Made by a program: the position numbers and the translations under genes. A stretch of DNA of 64,000 nt. Source: Bordetella parapertussis. Its GTDB lineage: Bacteria > Pseudomonadota > Gammaproteobacteria > Burkholderiales > Burkholderiaceae_A. Shown piece by piece: positions 28,666-41,174 of this stretch. The stretch lies in NCBI GenBank assembly GCA_945901825.1, contig CAMDMC010000008.1:12054-76053 (forward strand). Reading direction: 5' to 3'. Under the pieces are notes generated by a model, which worked only from the letters and a program-made list of their open reading frames with translations, was not told the origin of the DNA and searched no databases. How positions within the stretch are numbered: the stretch's first letter is position 1; every line of letters starts with the position of its first letter.

Positions 28666-31191
28666 TTAATCGCTGCGTCGTCGTTTGCGCGCGGTCCTGC
28701 CCTGCCCCGGCTTTGCGGCAGCCTTCATGGCTTTGGGTGGCTTGGCCGCCTTCGTCGCCTTCATCGCCTTCGTCGCCTTGACCGACTTCGATGGCTTGTT
28801 TAACTTTCCACCCTTGCCACCCTTTGCCGTTGTCACAGCAGTAAGATCGGTTAAGAGGGCTACCCTCGAACCGCGTTCTGGCTTTATGGTTTTTAGAGGT
28901 TTTAACCCTGCCGCAGGCTTTACCAGTTCGCCCAGGCTACTTGCTTTTGCAAGCCCTGACGGGCGGGCGGCTCGTCTTGTTGCAAAAGGATCTCCCACCC
29001 GATCGGGCCAGGCGTCGTCCTCAACCGCGGGCCATGGCCCGCCTTCAAGCTCGTCGAGATCGTCAATTGGGGCTTCCCACTCCGCGCCTTCTCGATTTGG
29101 CTGCGACTGCTTGCGCACCGAACGCACCACTGATGGTACGAGCCGAAACTCAATACGCCGGCCATCGAGATCAACCCGCGAGACAAGCACCGACACCGGG
29201 TCGTAGAGCCGAAAGCGCACGCCGGTCCGTTCCCCACGAAGTTCGTGCAAGACTTCGTTGTGCTGAAAATACTCGGCACCAAGTTCGGAGACATGCACGA
29301 GCCCTTCCACATAAAGGGAGTCCAGTGTGATGAAAAGCCCAAAACTTGTGACACCAGTAACGGTTCCACGGAACTGCTCGCCCACGCGACTGCGCATGAA
29401 CTGGCACTTCAGCCAGGCTTCAACGTCGCGCGAGGCCGCGTCTGCCCGGCGCTCAGCCGCCGAGCAATGATCCCCCACACGACGCCACCAGACGAGTCGG
29501 TCTGCATCAAGCTTAGGAGGCTGGCCCGACGCATCTGCAGCGGCCTCGGGGCTTAAGAGCAGATCGTCACCGCCAAAGCTTGGAAGGTAGTTTTTTGAGG
29601 CGAGGGCAGCCTTAATAACGCGATGTGTAAGGAGGTCGGGGTAACGCCGAATGGGCGAGGTAAAGTGGGTGTATGCCTCGTAGGCTAGGCCAAAGTGGCC
29701 CGCATTGTCTGGGCTGTAAATGGCCTGCTGCATGGAGCGAAGTAACAAGGTCTGAAGAAGGCGCGCATCGGGACGCACAAGAAGCTTCTTCGAGAGCTCG
29801 GCGTAATCTGATGGCTGCGGATCGTCGCCGCCTGAAAGGCTTAAGCCCTGAAGCTTTAGGAAATCGCGCAGCGACTTTAGTCGCTCGGGCGTGGGCCCTT
29901 CGTGAACCCGGTAGAGCCCATGGCGCTTCATGCGTTTTAAAAAATCGGCCGCGCTGGTGTTGGCCGCAAGCATGCACTCTTCAATGAGTCGATGTGCATT
30001 GTTGCGCACGCGGGGCAGAATTTTCTCAATACGTCCGTCGGTGCCAACCTGCATGTAGGTTTCAACGGTCTCGAGTTCGATGGCCCCACGCTCAGAACGC
30101 TCGCCTGCAAGGTTTTCATAGACACGCACCAGGTTCATAAGTGCCGCATGCAACGGCCCAAGCCCATTGGCCTCAGAGCCTTCAGGGTCGGCCATGGCCG
30201 ACCAGGCTTGGTCGTAGGTGAGTCGAGCCGCCGAGACAATTACCGCCTCGTAGAACTGATAAGCCGTTACCTTGCCAGCCGCTGAGACCACCATGTCGCA
30301 GACCAGAACAAGCCTCTCCACGTTGGGGTTCAGCGAGCAGAGCCCGTTGGAGAGTTTCTCGGGCAGCATAGGAATGACCCGACGCGGGAAGTAGACCGAG
30401 GTCGCGCGCTCGTAGGCATCACGATCAAGCGCATCGCCTGAATCCACGTAGTGACCAACATCGGCAATGGCAACCAACAACCGTGTAGAGGCCCGACGCG
30501 TAGTGCCCGCCGGCTCGGCATAGACCGCATCGTCAAAGTCGCGGGCATCGTCACCGTCGATGGTCATGAATGGAAGGTCGCGAAGGTCGACCCGACCTTT
30601 TAAATCGGCACGGCGAATCTGCTCGGGAAGTTGCTCGGCAAGTGCTAGGGCCTCGGCCGAGAACTGCCAAGGCACATCGAACTTACGAACTGCAATTTCA
30701 ACCTCCATGCCCGGGTCGTCCACACCCCCAAGAATTTCCACCACACGCCCAATGGGTGGCGTGTAGCGCGTGGGGGGATCGAGAATCTCAACCACCACCA
30801 CCTGACCGGGCTGAGCCCCCGCAACCTCCCCCAGATCGATCACCACGTCGTGTTTAATGCGCTGATCTTCGGGGATGACAAGGGTCATACCGCGCTCATG
30901 GACAAGCCTGCCCACCAGCCGACTGACTGCATGCTCAAGAACTTCTTCAATAACGGCCTCAGGCCGGCCGCGACGGTCGGTGCCCGAGAGCCTTGCCGAG
31001 ACACGATCGCCGTGCATGGCCTTAAGCATCTCGCGAGGCGAGACGAAAACATCATCACCGCCCTGATCGGGCTTTAAAAATCCGAAGCCATCCCGATGGC
31101 CAATGAGTTTGCCTGTGAAGACCGGATTACGCTCTTCGGGCTTTTCCCGTGAGGAGGACTTCTGGCGAGGGCCTGTTGGGTGTTTTGACAA
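28666..31191 (-). CDS. rnr: Ribonuclease R
   Basis: Processive 3'-5' exoribonuclease acting on structured RNA. Domain order: cold-shock domains (GKLIGHRDGFGFLKPD), the RNB catalytic domain with DLRDLPFMTIDGDDARDFDD and YTHFTSPIRRYPDLLTHR, then an S1 domain (FRGTVTGVTSFGLFITLDSL). A long C-terminal tail follows, rich in Lys and Ala and made of short KATKA/PKAMKA-like repeats. The start appears to be TTG at 31191, with a weak ribosome site. The 841-residue length reflects the tail. Confidence 0.96.
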   Translation of the reverse strand: MSKHPTGPRQKSSSREKPEERNPVFTGKLIGHRDGFGFLKPDQGGDDVFVSPREMLKAMHGDRVSARLSGTDRRGRPEAVIEEVLEHAVSRLVGRLVHERGMTLVIPEDQRIKHDVVIDLGEVAGAQPGQVVVVEILDPPTRYTPPIGRVVEILGGVDDPGMEVEIAVRKFDVPWQFSAEALALAEQLPEQIRRADLKGRVDLRDLPFMTIDGDDARDFDDAVYAEPAGTTRRASTRLLVAIADVGHYVDSGDALDRDAYERATSVYFPRRVIPMLPEKLSNGLCSLNPNVERLVLVCDMVVSAAGKVTAYQFYEAVIVSAARLTYDQAWSAMADPEGSEANGLGPLHAALMNLVRVYENLAGERSERGAIELETVETYMQVGTDGRIEKILPRVRNNAHRLIEECMLAANTSAADFLKRMKRHGLYRVHEGPTPERLKSLRDFLKLQGLSLSGGDDPQPSDYAELSKKLLVRPDARLLQTLLLRSMQQAIYSPDNAGHFGLAYEAYTHFTSPIRRYPDLLTHRVIKAALASKNYLPSFGGDDLLLSPEAAADASGQPPKLDADRLVWWRRVGDHCSAAERRADAASRDVEAWLKCQFMRSRVGEQFRGTVTGVTSFGLFITLDSLYVEGLVHVSELGAEYFQHNEVLHELRGERTGVRFRLYDPVSVLVSRVDLDGRRIEFRLVPSVVRSVRKQSQPNREGAEWEAPIDDLDELEGGPWPAVEDDAWPDRVGDPFATRRAARPSGLAKASSLGELVKPAAGLKPLKTIKPERGSRVALLTDLTAVTTAKGGKGGKLNKPSKSVKATKAMKATKAAKPPKAMKAAAKPGQGRTARKRRRSD

Positions 31192-31212
31192 ATCTGAGAA
31201 TCCCGATAAAGT
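31185..31212 (+). promoter_or_regulatory. Candidate promoter for tRNA-Leu
   Basis: A perfect TTGACA (31185-31190) is followed after 16 bases by TAAAGT (31207-31212) on the plus strand, about 97 bases before the tRNA. It overlaps the start codon of the divergent rnr gene. Confidence 0.5.
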
Positions 31213-31308
31213 GAAAGTCGTTGCGAAAAAGGCAGAGCGCCTAGAAACGTGGGTTGATCTCTAGACCCTATTGTGCGCCATTCATTACCATCCTTCTTCA
31301 GCAGCAAG

Positions 31309-31395
31309 GCCCAGATGGCGGAATTGGTAGACGCACTAGGTTCAGGTCCTAGCGGTGGCAACACTGTGGAGGTTCGAGTCCTCTTCTGGGCACCA
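31309..31395 (+). tRNA. tRNA-Leu (anticodon CAG)
   Basis: An 87-base class II tRNA with encoded CCA. The acceptor stem is GCCCAGA/TCTGGGC, the anticodon stem CTAGG/CCTAG encloses the loop TTCAGGT (CAG anticodon), and a long variable arm and the T loop GGTTCGAGTCC are visible. It lies between rnr and the convergent purA gene. Confidence 0.97.
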
Positions 31396-31427
31396 TGGCA
31401 AAGCACTGCAACAACGCGCTGGTTAGC

Positions 31428-33981
<2,554 letters not shown>

Positions 33982-34032
33982 ACGACAGGACGCGAGGTAC
34001 AGAAAAAGCGGACCGAGACTGCCGGTAAGCGG

Positions 34033-34905
34033 CTAGCGGCGGCTCGGCGCCTTGAAGTATTTGAAGAAGTCGCCCTGAGAGTCGGTCACGACAAGATCGG
34101 ATGCCTTGTTGAAGCTTTCTCGGTAGGCCTGAAGGCTTCTGTAGAACGAGGCGAACTCGGGATTCTGACCGAAGGCCGCAGCGTAGTTTGAGTTAGCCTT
34201 GGCATCGCCATCACCTCGCAGGCTCTGCGCCTTTCGGTAGGCCTGAGCCAGAATCACCTCGCGCTGACGATCGGCATTGGCGCGAATTTTCTCGGCCTCA
34301 GCGGCGCCCGTCGACCGACGCTCGCTGGCGATGGCCTTGCGCTCAGATTCCATTCGGCGAAAAACTGAATCGCGAATGTCCTCTGCAAAATCGACACGTC
34401 GAAGACGTACATCAACAATTTCAACGCCAATTTGCTTGGCGTCCTCGGAGACTCGTCGAGATACGCCATCCATGACCTGCTCACGGGCTCCAGAGACCAC
34501 CTCATTAACAGTGCGGGTGGCAATCTCGTTATTCAGGCCATCGCGCAGGGCTCTTGAGATGCGGTCTTCCGCACTGGCGGCACGACCGGCCACGCTGGTG
34601 AAAAATTTACGGGGATCGGCAACACGCCACTTCACGTAGGTGTCGACCACTACGTTCTGCTTCTCGCGGGTAATAAAACGATCGGCCTCGGGGTTGTCAA
34701 TGGTGAGGGTACGCTTTTCAATAAAAACGACATTTTGAAAAGGCTGAGGGAGCTTGAAGTGAAGGCCTGGCTCGGAGATAACCCGCTTGATCTCACCAAG
34801 CCCGAAGACTAGAGCATGCTGGCGCTGGTCAACGATGAAGACCATGGAGTTGCCCAGAATGAGCAAGACGATAAGTCCGGCAAGTGAGGCAAAAAGTTTG
34901 TTCAT
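34033..34905 (-). CDS. hflC: HflC, FtsH protease modulator
   Basis: 290-residue SPFH/band-7 protein with one N-terminal membrane anchor (residues about 5-25) and a periplasmic domain: VFIVDQRQHALVFGLGEIKR, then the coiled-coil region with SERRSTGAAEAEKIRANADR. It forms a large cage with HflK around FtsH. It starts directly after the hflK stop. Both proteins show conserved GDA(D/K)-type motifs before the C-terminus (RGDGDAKANSNYAAAF). Confidence 0.96.
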   Translation of the reverse strand: MNKLFASLAGLIVLLILGNSMVFIVDQRQHALVFGLGEIKRVISEPGLHFKLPQPFQNVVFIEKRTLTIDNPEADRFITREKQNVVVDTYVKWRVADPRKFFTSVAGRAASAEDRISRALRDGLNNEIATRTVNEVVSGAREQVMDGVSRRVSEDAKQIGVEIVDVRLRRVDFAEDIRDSVFRRMESERKAIASERRSTGAAEAEKIRANADRQREVILAQAYRKAQSLRGDGDAKANSNYAAAFGQNPEFASFYRSLQAYRESFNKASDLVVTDSQGDFFKYFKAPSRR

Positions 34906-36336
34906 TTAACGAGCCTCCCTAAAACGGTCGCGAAGGCCTGCGCCCGAGGCGGCAGGCGCACTGCTAAGGCCGCCGGGAGCCGGAATAGTACTAGGCGAGG
35001 TGTTACCGGGTGTGGTCATGTTCGTAACGGCCGCTGATGCCGCCTTTTGGGCGTCCGCAGAGGTCTGTTGAAGAATTTTATCAAGGGGTAGGTAGAGCAG
35101 GTTACTGTTTGACTTGGAATCCACAATGACCTTGCTAACGTTGGAGAAGACCTCTTGCATAGTCTCGAGGTACAGACGCTCGCGAGTAACCGCAGGAGCC
35201 TTGGCGTACTCGGTCACGACCCTTGAGAACCTTTCTGCATCACCCTGAGAGGTTGCAATAAGCCGCTCACGATAGCCTTCGGCCTCTTCAATAAGGCGAT
35301 CTGCCGCACCACGTGCCCGAGGGATAACATCGTTGGCATAAGCCTGGCCTTCGTTCTTGACCCGTTCGGCGTCTTGGGCGGCCTTAATGGCGTCACTAAA
35401 GGCCGCCTGAACTTCTTCAGGAGGCTGCACGTTTTGAATGGTGACATTGACGATTGATAGGCCGGAGTCGTAGCGGTCTGCGATACGCTGGGTAAGACTC
35501 AAAACCTCACGGCCAATAGCCTCTTTGTTTTCGTAGAGGACTGCGTCTGCGATGCTGCGGCCCACCACTTCGCGCATGGCGGTTTCTGCCGCCTGAACCA
35601 CAATATCATCGGGCCGTGTGTTATTGAATAAATACTGCTCTGGGTTCCCCACCCTGTACTGGACCGCAAACTGCAGTTCAATCATGTTCTCGTCACGTGT
35701 AAGCATAAGGGAGTCGCGTGCCTGGCCTGCACCGCGCTCGCCCTTGTAGCCAACGGTAGCCTGGCGCAGCTGCGCAATATCGACAAGCTCGTGCTGCTCA
35801 ATGGGGTAAGGCAGCCGCCAGTTGAAACCCGCGCCGCTAGCGTACTTGTATTCGCCAAAGCGCAAAACCAGGCTGGCGCGGCCCTCTTGCACTATATAGA
35901 AGCCTGAGGCGAGCCAGATAAGAATGAGGCCGACCAACAGGGCAATAATCATGGACGGGTTGAGGTTAAACGAGGGTAGGGACGGGCCTGAACCACCGCC
36001 GCCTCCGCCGTTGTTGCCCCAAGGGTTACGTGGACCACCACCCTGGCTGCCTTTTTTTCCTCCAAAAAGGCCGCTTAGACGTCGGTTGAAGTCGCGCCAG
36101 ACCTCATCGAGGTCGGGGGGGCCGTCATTAGGACGTCGGGGTTCCTGGCGATTGCCCTGCCCTGGGGACGACTGAGGTGAGCCCCGACCATTGTCGGCAT
36201 CTTTGGAATCAGTGTCGGAGGGGCCTTGACCATTAGGGCGGCCGGACGAGTCGTTGGTATCGTTGCCTTGCGACTCGGGGCCTCGGCCCCAACGCGGATC
36301 ACCAATAGAAAAAAAACGGCGTAAGCGGTGGATCAT
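34906..36336 (-). CDS. hflK: HflK, FtsH protease modulator
   Basis: 476-residue SPFH protein. A Gly/Asn/Pro-rich, mostly disordered cytoplasmic N-terminus (residues 10-125) precedes a single membrane segment (IIALLVGLILIWLASGFYIV) and the band-7 domain (VQEGRASLVLRFGEYKY). The C-terminal coiled coil contains RGAADRLIEEAEGYRERLIA and ATSQGDAERF. The N-terminal region is longer than in E. coli, as is usual in Burkholderiales. Confidence 0.96.
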   Translation of the reverse strand: MIHRLRRFFSIGDPRWGRGPESQGNDTNDSSGRPNGQGPSDTDSKDADNGRGSPQSSPGQGNRQEPRRPNDGPPDLDEVWRDFNRRLSGLFGGKKGSQGGGPRNPWGNNGGGGGGSGPSLPSFNLNPSMIIALLVGLILIWLASGFYIVQEGRASLVLRFGEYKYASGAGFNWRLPYPIEQHELVDIAQLRQATVGYKGERGAGQARDSLMLTRDENMIELQFAVQYRVGNPEQYLFNNTRPDDIVVQAAETAMREVVGRSIADAVLYENKEAIGREVLSLTQRIADRYDSGLSIVNVTIQNVQPPEEVQAAFSDAIKAAQDAERVKNEGQAYANDVIPRARGAADRLIEEAEGYRERLIATSQGDAERFSRVVTEYAKAPAVTRERLYLETMQEVFSNVSKVIVDSKSNSNLLYLPLDKILQQTSADAQKAASAAVTNMTTPGNTSPSTIPAPGGLSSAPAASGAGLRDRFREAR

Positions 36337-36362
36337 TGGTTAGAGGAATTCTTTATTGAGTT

Positions 36363-37601
36363 TTACAACAGAGACTGCGGATTAACGGGAACAGGTATTG
36401 AATCGGCTGGGGCCATAAGCCGCGGGTCGAATTGGGAATGGCTAGGCCACCCGAACTCTGCAACCGCCTGGCGAACGATGTCTAAACCCAAACCTTTTTC
36501 TGCACTGAACCAGACCTTAGAGATCCTACCACAGGGCCCTGGCTCACCTCGGGGCGCTACCCCTACAAGGTCAGTCTTATTAAACAGGTCGATTCGGGGC
36601 ACATGGCTGGCTCCAATTTCCTCGAGTACCTGGCAGACAGCCTGTTGATGGGCCTGGGACTCAGGACTGGCTGCATCGACAACATGCAAAAGAAGGTCGG
36701 CATGCACGGTCTCAAGCAGCGTGGATTTAAAGGCCTGGACGAGGCCATGGGGTAAAGCACGAATAAAGCCTACGGTGTCGGAGAGGACCATGTACTGGCC
36801 AGGGTTTAAAAAGACCCTGCGACTGGTGGTGTCGAGCGTGGCAAAGAGCTGATCGGCCGCAAGAACCCCTGCATGGGTGAGCCGGTTGAACAGGGTGGAT
36901 TTGCCGGCATTGGTGTAGCCAACAATGGAAACCTTCAGGCTTTGGTCGCGGTTACGTCCCCGCCGACGGTTCTCACGCTGCCGGTGCACCTCATCCAGCC
37001 TTTTGCGCAAGGCCTTAACCCTCTGACCAAGAAGTCGACGATCGGTCTCCAGCTGGGTCTCACCTGGGCCCCTTAGGCCAATACCTCCCTTTTGTCGCTC
37101 AAGGTGAGTCCAACCGCGCACAAGCCGCGCCGAGAGATATTCGAGCTGGGCAAGCTCAACCTGAAGCTTACCTTCGTGCGTGGCAGCCCGTAGGGCAAAA
37201 ATATCGAGAATGAGGGCCACGCGGTCGAGCACGCGGCAGCCGAGCTGACGGGCAAGATTGCGCTGCTGACCCGCCGTGAGTTCATGGTCGAAGATGACAA
37301 GCTCAATGTGCAGATCAAGGCACAGCTGGCGCAGTTCTTCAGCCTTGCCTGATCCGATGAACAGGGCGGGGTCCGGGCGGTCACGCCGACTAACAGACTG
37401 TTCAAGCACGCGCGCACCGGCCGAGTCGGCAAGCGCCTGAAGTTCCGACAAGTCGGGAGCCGGGTGCCGCCCAAGCTGGACGGCGACAAGAAGTGTCTTT
37501 GGCTGACTTGAGAATTGAGCCCGGGACTGCGCCGACCGGGCAAAACTCTCAAGCTCCCCCAGTTCGGGGGTTGAAAGCAGTTCAGCTGGGATCGTCTTCA
37601 A
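36363..37601 (-). CDS. hflX: GTPase HflX (ribosome splitting factor)
   Basis: 412 residues. The N-terminal HflX domain contains [15 protein letters not shown] and [20 protein letters not shown], and the GTPase domain has [20 protein letters not shown] (P-loop), [20 protein letters not shown] and LFNKTDLV. It splits stalled 70S ribosomes under stress. The start overlaps the hfq 3' end by 20 bases, so the two are probably translated from one mRNA. Confidence 0.97.
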   Translation of the reverse strand: MKTIPAELLSTPELGELESFARSAQSRAQFSSQPKTLLVAVQLGRHPAPDLSELQALADSAGARVLEQSVSRRDRPDPALFIGSGKAEELRQLCLDLHIELVIFDHELTAGQQRNLARQLGCRVLDRVALILDIFALRAATHEGKLQVELAQLEYLSARLVRGWTHLERQKGGIGLRGPGETQLETDRRLLGQRVKALRKRLDEVHRQRENRRRGRNRDQSLKVSIVGYTNAGKSTLFNRLTHAGVLAADQLFATLDTTSRRVFLNPGQYMVLSDTVGFIRALPHGLVQAFKSTLLETVHADLLLHVVDAASPESQAHQQAVCQVLEEIGASHVPRIDLFNKTDLVGVAPRGEPGPCGRISKVWFSAEKGLGLDIVRQAVAEFGWPSHSQFDPRLMAPADSIPVPVNPQSLL

Positions 37602-37821
37602 TCGAGAAGTTAACGGCCCGCGAAGGAACGATGGTTGAAATGGCGTGCTTGTAAACCATCTGGGTTACGGTGTTCTTAAGCAAAACAACGTACTGATCAA
37701 AAGACTCGATATGGCCCTGAAGCTTGATTCCATTCACTAAATAGACCGAAACCGAAACATGCTCGCGTCGCAAGGTGTTGAGGAAAGGGTCTTGAAGTGC
37801 CTGGCCTTTATTTGTTGTCAT
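37582..37821 (-). CDS. hfq: RNA chaperone Hfq
   Basis: 79 residues with [39 protein letters not shown] and the Sm2 motif [16 protein letters not shown]. It mediates sRNA-mRNA pairing. I place the start at ATG 37821, preceded by GTGGAG at a good distance; a GTG at 37833 is also in frame but adds residues not seen in relatives. The C-terminal tail is short. Confidence 0.98.
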   Translation of the reverse strand: MTTNKGQALQDPFLNTLRREHVSVSVYLVNGIKLQGHIESFDQYVVLLKNTVTQMVYKHAISTIVPSRAVNFSIEDDPS

Positions 37822-37856
37822 CGTGCGCTCCACTCTTCTAGTCGTTCTGACACAAA

Positions 37857-37883
37857 ACTATACCCTCGGTCTAAGACAATCAA
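37857..37883 (-). promoter_or_regulatory. Candidate hfq promoter
   Basis: In the 76 bases between der and hfq the minus strand shows TATAGT (37857-37862), one base from consensus, and TTGATT (37878-37883) 15 bases upstream. It would give a leader of about 29 bases before the hfq ATG. The short spacing lowers confidence. Confidence 0.4.
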
Positions 37884-37897
37884 AACGTGCTTGCCCT

Positions 37898-39286
37898 TCA
37901 TTCGACGTAGGGATTGCGGGCGTTTTTCCACTCAATACGAAGGGGTGTTCCATCCAGAGCAAAAACATTGCGAAACTGGCCTTCAAGGTAACGTCGGTAG
38001 CTGTCGGTAACGTTATCCAGAGAGGTTCCATGCACCACCACAATGGGAGGATTCTGCCCACCTTGGTGGGCATAGCGCAGCTTGGGCCTCTGCCCAGAGC
38101 GACGGGCCGGCTGCTGCCGCTCGACCGCATCGCGAAGGACCCGGGTTAGGCGCGGGGTCGATAGCTTGCGGGTCGCCGCCTCATAGGCATGCAGCACCGA
38201 GCGCATCAGGGCATCGAGCCCCTGACCACGGCGGGCGGAAATAAAGTGGGTTTTTGCCCAATACAGAAAAGGTAGCTTGCGACCCAGAAGCCGCTTGGCC
38301 TCTTCGCGGGCAGCGAAATCAATGCCATCCCACTTGTTCACGGCCACCACCAGGGCGCGCCCCGCCTCGGTAATAAAGCTTGCAATCTGGGCGTCTTGAT
38401 CAGAAATATCTTGCTGGGCATCAAGCACCAGAATGACTACGTTTGAGGACTCGACGGCCTGAAGGGTTTTAATGACTGAGAACTTCTCAATGGTCTCAAA
38501 GACCCGGCCACGTCGTCGCAGCCCTGCGGTGTCAATGAGTCGAAAGGGTTGGTCATTGAACTGAAATTCAATCTCAATGGCATCGCGTGTGGTTCCTGGT
38601 TGATCAAAGGCAATCACACGCTCTTCACCCATCAGGGCATTCACCAGGGTGGACTTGCCCACGTTAGGACGCCCAACAATGGCAAGCCGCAACCCCCTGT
38701 CAAACTCGGCTTCATCCTGACCGGTCCCCAAGGCCCCTTCAGCCTTCGATTCCAGATCGGAGTCCAGGGCATCCAGATCGGCTTTGGCTTCAGGTACGAG
38801 CAGCCCAAGCGCTCTGTCGATCAGCGCATGCACCCCGTCGCCATGGGCGGCTGATAGAGCATGCGGCTCACCGAGACCGAGTTCGTAGAACTCCGACGTG
38901 CGACCCTGGGCGGTGAGGCCTTCAAGTTTGTTGACAGCCAGAATAACCGGCCGGCCCGCGCGCCGAAGCCTTTGGGCTATGCGATGATCCTGCCCCGTAA
39001 GACCCTCACGACCATCGGTTAGGAAAATAGCGACATCGGATTCTTGAAGGGCCTGCTCGGTCTGCTTTGCCATCTCAGCCAGAATGCCGTCTTTCGCGAT
39101 GGGTTCAAAACCCCCTGTATCGACGACCAGGTAGCCACCGGGCCCAAGCCGTCCCTCACCAAAGTGACGGTCACGGGTAAGACCCGGTAGGTCGGCGACC
39201 AAGGCGTCGCGCGACCTTGTGAGCCGGTTAAAGAGCGTTGACTTGCCTACGTTGGGGCGCCCTACAAGGGCGAGGACCGGCTTCAC
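37898..39286 (-). CDS. der: GTPase Der (EngA)
   Basis: Essential double-GTPase for 50S assembly. The 462-residue protein has G domain 1 ([32 protein letters not shown]) and G domain 2 ([35 protein letters not shown]). A KH-like C-terminal domain ends with ARNPY. The first domain has NKLE in place of NKxD, a variation I recall in other betaproteobacterial Der proteins. The GTG start overlaps the bamB stop by 4 bases. Confidence 0.98.
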   Translation of the reverse strand: MKPVLALVGRPNVGKSTLFNRLTRSRDALVADLPGLTRDRHFGEGRLGPGGYLVVDTGGFEPIAKDGILAEMAKQTEQALQESDVAIFLTDGREGLTGQDHRIAQRLRRAGRPVILAVNKLEGLTAQGRTSEFYELGLGEPHALSAAHGDGVHALIDRALGLLVPEAKADLDALDSDLESKAEGALGTGQDEAEFDRGLRLAIVGRPNVGKSTLVNALMGEERVIAFDQPGTTRDAIEIEFQFNDQPFRLIDTAGLRRRGRVFETIEKFSVIKTLQAVESSNVVILVLDAQQDISDQDAQIASFITEAGRALVVAVNKWDGIDFAAREEAKRLLGRKLPFLYWAKTHFISARRGQGLDALMRSVLHAYEAATRKLSTPRLTRVLRDAVERQQPARRSGQRPKLRYAHQGGQNPPIVVVHGTSLDNVTDSYRRYLEGQFRNVFALDGTPLRIEWKNARNPYVE

Positions 39287-40509
39287 GGTCGCAAAAGCGA
39301 AACCCTGCCTGCCTGCGTCTGCACAAGTAGCCCTTCGGTTGTTGTCACCATGGGCCCCGAGGGGCGGCCCGCCTCGAGCCGAAGGCGACCAACCAGAGCT
39401 CCGGTTTGAAGATCCATAGCATGCAGGTAGCCTTCGCTGTCACCCAACCAGGCTGCGCCTGCGAATAGAACAGGGGCCGAGAGCTGCCGAAGGAAAAGGG
39501 CGTCGTTGGTCCAGGCCCGCTCGCCTGTGCGGCGGTTAAAGCCTGAAACACGATCGCTGGCATCCACCGCAACAAGCCAGTCGTCATTGGCGGCAATGGG
39601 CAGAGCCAGGGCAAACGATTTCTGCCATAGGCTGCGCCCATTTGCTGACTGCCGGCAGCCCACCGCATTCTGATAGGCGCCAAAACACACGGCATCCGAT
39701 AGAACAATGGGTGCACCAAGCAGATCGGAGATGCGTTCCACTTCGTTACTGCCCCGAGGCACCACCACCTGAGACTCCCAGCGCACGGCCCCATTGGAGG
39801 CATCGAGCCAGAGCATACGGCCTGCAGGCAGCCCAGCCAGAAGGTCAGTTGGGCCAAGGGGTTCGTTAAGGGCGGCAGCAGCGGGGCTTGAGGCAACCCG
39901 AAGGCCCGACTCGCCATGCAAGACGAGGCTTGGCAACGTTCGCTGCAAAAGCCAGCGGCGGTTGCCTGTCTCTTGGTCAAAGCCCACCAGTCGGTTGTCG
40001 GCAAGCCTTACCGCCACGACACCGCTGCTTATGGCAGGCCTTTCAAAGGAAACGCCGCCCATGGGCTGACGCCAACGAACCTTGCCCTTGGCATCAACCA
40101 AGACAAGCTCGCCTGCCCGTGTGACCACGGCATAGTGCCCTTCGGCACTGGCTGCACCCGTTCCGACGCCGGCTGCCAAGGCCTCGTTCAGACTAAGGCT
40201 CCAAAGCCTTTGACCCGTTCCTAAGGCAAAGGCCTGCAACTCACCGGATCGACCCGCCACCACGGCCATGCCAGCCGAGACGGCTGGACTGAACGCACCT
40301 TGACCCGAGGCCGAGCTCCCTAGGGATGGTGCGGGATCGCTTGGCTGACTCCAGACGGTGCGCAGGGTTGTGCGCTCGTCAATATTTGAAAGGCTTGCAG
40401 GCTTGAGCTTGGGCGAACTTGAACAGGCGGTTAGGCCCGCAAGGCACAAACCAAGGCCCAGGCAATAGACAGTGGAGCGAAGGAGATGGACTGTTTTCAT
40501 GAACGCCAT
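39283..40509 (-). CDS. bamB: Outer membrane assembly lipoprotein BamB
   Basis: Beta-propeller lipoprotein of the BAM complex. The N-terminal signal ends in a lipobox ([10 protein letters not shown]), followed by repeated PQQ-like blades ([69 protein letters not shown]). 408 residues. The start overlaps the yfgM stop as TAATG; an internal ATG three codons later is possible. The yfgM-bamB-der order is conserved. Confidence 0.95.
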   Translation of the reverse strand: MAFMKTVHLLRSTVYCLGLGLCLAGLTACSSSPKLKPASLSNIDERTTLRTVWSQPSDPAPSLGSSASGQGAFSPAVSAGMAVVAGRSGELQAFALGTGQRLWSLSLNEALAAGVGTGAASAEGHYAVVTRAGELVLVDAKGKVRWRQPMGGVSFERPAISSGVVAVRLADNRLVGFDQETGNRRWLLQRTLPSLVLHGESGLRVASSPAAAALNEPLGPTDLLAGLPAGRMLWLDASNGAVRWESQVVVPRGSNEVERISDLLGAPIVLSDAVCFGAYQNAVGCRQSANGRSLWQKSFALALPIAANDDWLVAVDASDRVSGFNRRTGERAWTNDALFLRQLSAPVLFAGAAWLGDSEGYLHAMDLQTGALVGRLRLEAGRPSGPMVTTTEGLLVQTQAGRVSLLRP

Positions 40510-41174
40510 TATTGCCTGACCGCCGGTTCAGCCATAAAAGAGGGCAGGCTTGCCAGTTTGCGCGAGACCAGGTCGGCGGCGGCAGACTTGGGCGGCTCGC
40601 CCCCCCAGGCAGCCAGGGCCGCTTTCCAGGCCGTGCGAGCCTCATCGTTACGACCCAAGAGCACAAGGACATCGCCGCGACGATCGTTCACCTGGGCGAG
40701 CATGGCCTCAACCGGCTCGGACTCATTCAATACACCAAGTGCCTTTTCAAGCTGGTTAAGGTCAATGTACAGGCTGGAAAGCCGAAGACGAGTAATCCAT
40801 GCAAGCCCCTCGTCGGAGTGGTCTTTAATGGGCTCAAGCCATGCTGCGGCCTTTTCAAGGCTGCCCGCGCCCACCAGAGACTTCGCCATACGCATGGCTG
40901 CCAAGGCATGGTGCATGCTGCCCTCGTGGTCGGCTGCAAGGGTTGTGGCAAGCGCCTCTGCCTTGGTTGCATTCTGCTCGGCAATGGCCTGCTCAAACTC
41001 GGTAAGAAGTCGCGAAGCCTTCTCCCCTTGATGGGCCGCATACGCTTGGTAGCCCTGATAGCCACCAAAGCCAAGGGCAATAACAAGCACGGCAGCAAAA
41101 ATAAAGCGCCCGTTGTCCCGCCAGAAGCCCTTAATGGCAGCCATCTGTTCTTGTTGCTCAAGGTCTTCACGCAT
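40509..41174 (-). CDS. YfgM-family tetratricopeptide-like membrane protein
   Basis: Inner-membrane anchored periplasmic protein that in E. coli associates with the SecYEG-PpiD translocon. The 221-residue protein begins [20 protein letters not shown] at ATG 41174 (GGAG upstream), has a membrane helix [19 protein letters not shown], then helical TPR-like repeats ([20 protein letters not shown]). It overlaps the hisS 3' end by 8 bases. Confidence 0.92.
   Translation of the reverse strand: MREDLEQQEQMAAIKGFWRDNGRFIFAAVLVIALGFGGYQGYQAYAAHQGEKASRLLTEFEQAIAEQNATKAEALATTLAADHEGSMHHALAAMRMAKSLVGAGSLEKAAAWLEPIKDHSDEGLAWITRLRLSSLYIDLNQLEKALGVLNESEPVEAMLAQVNDRRGDVLVLLGRNDEARTAWKAALAAWGGEPPKSAAADLVSRKLASLPSFMAEPAVRQ

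Noticed and set aside
28740-28800. Repeat array near the rnr 3' end as a CRISPR-like element
   Set aside because: The 9-base near repeats are codons of the Lys/Ala tail, with no spacers.
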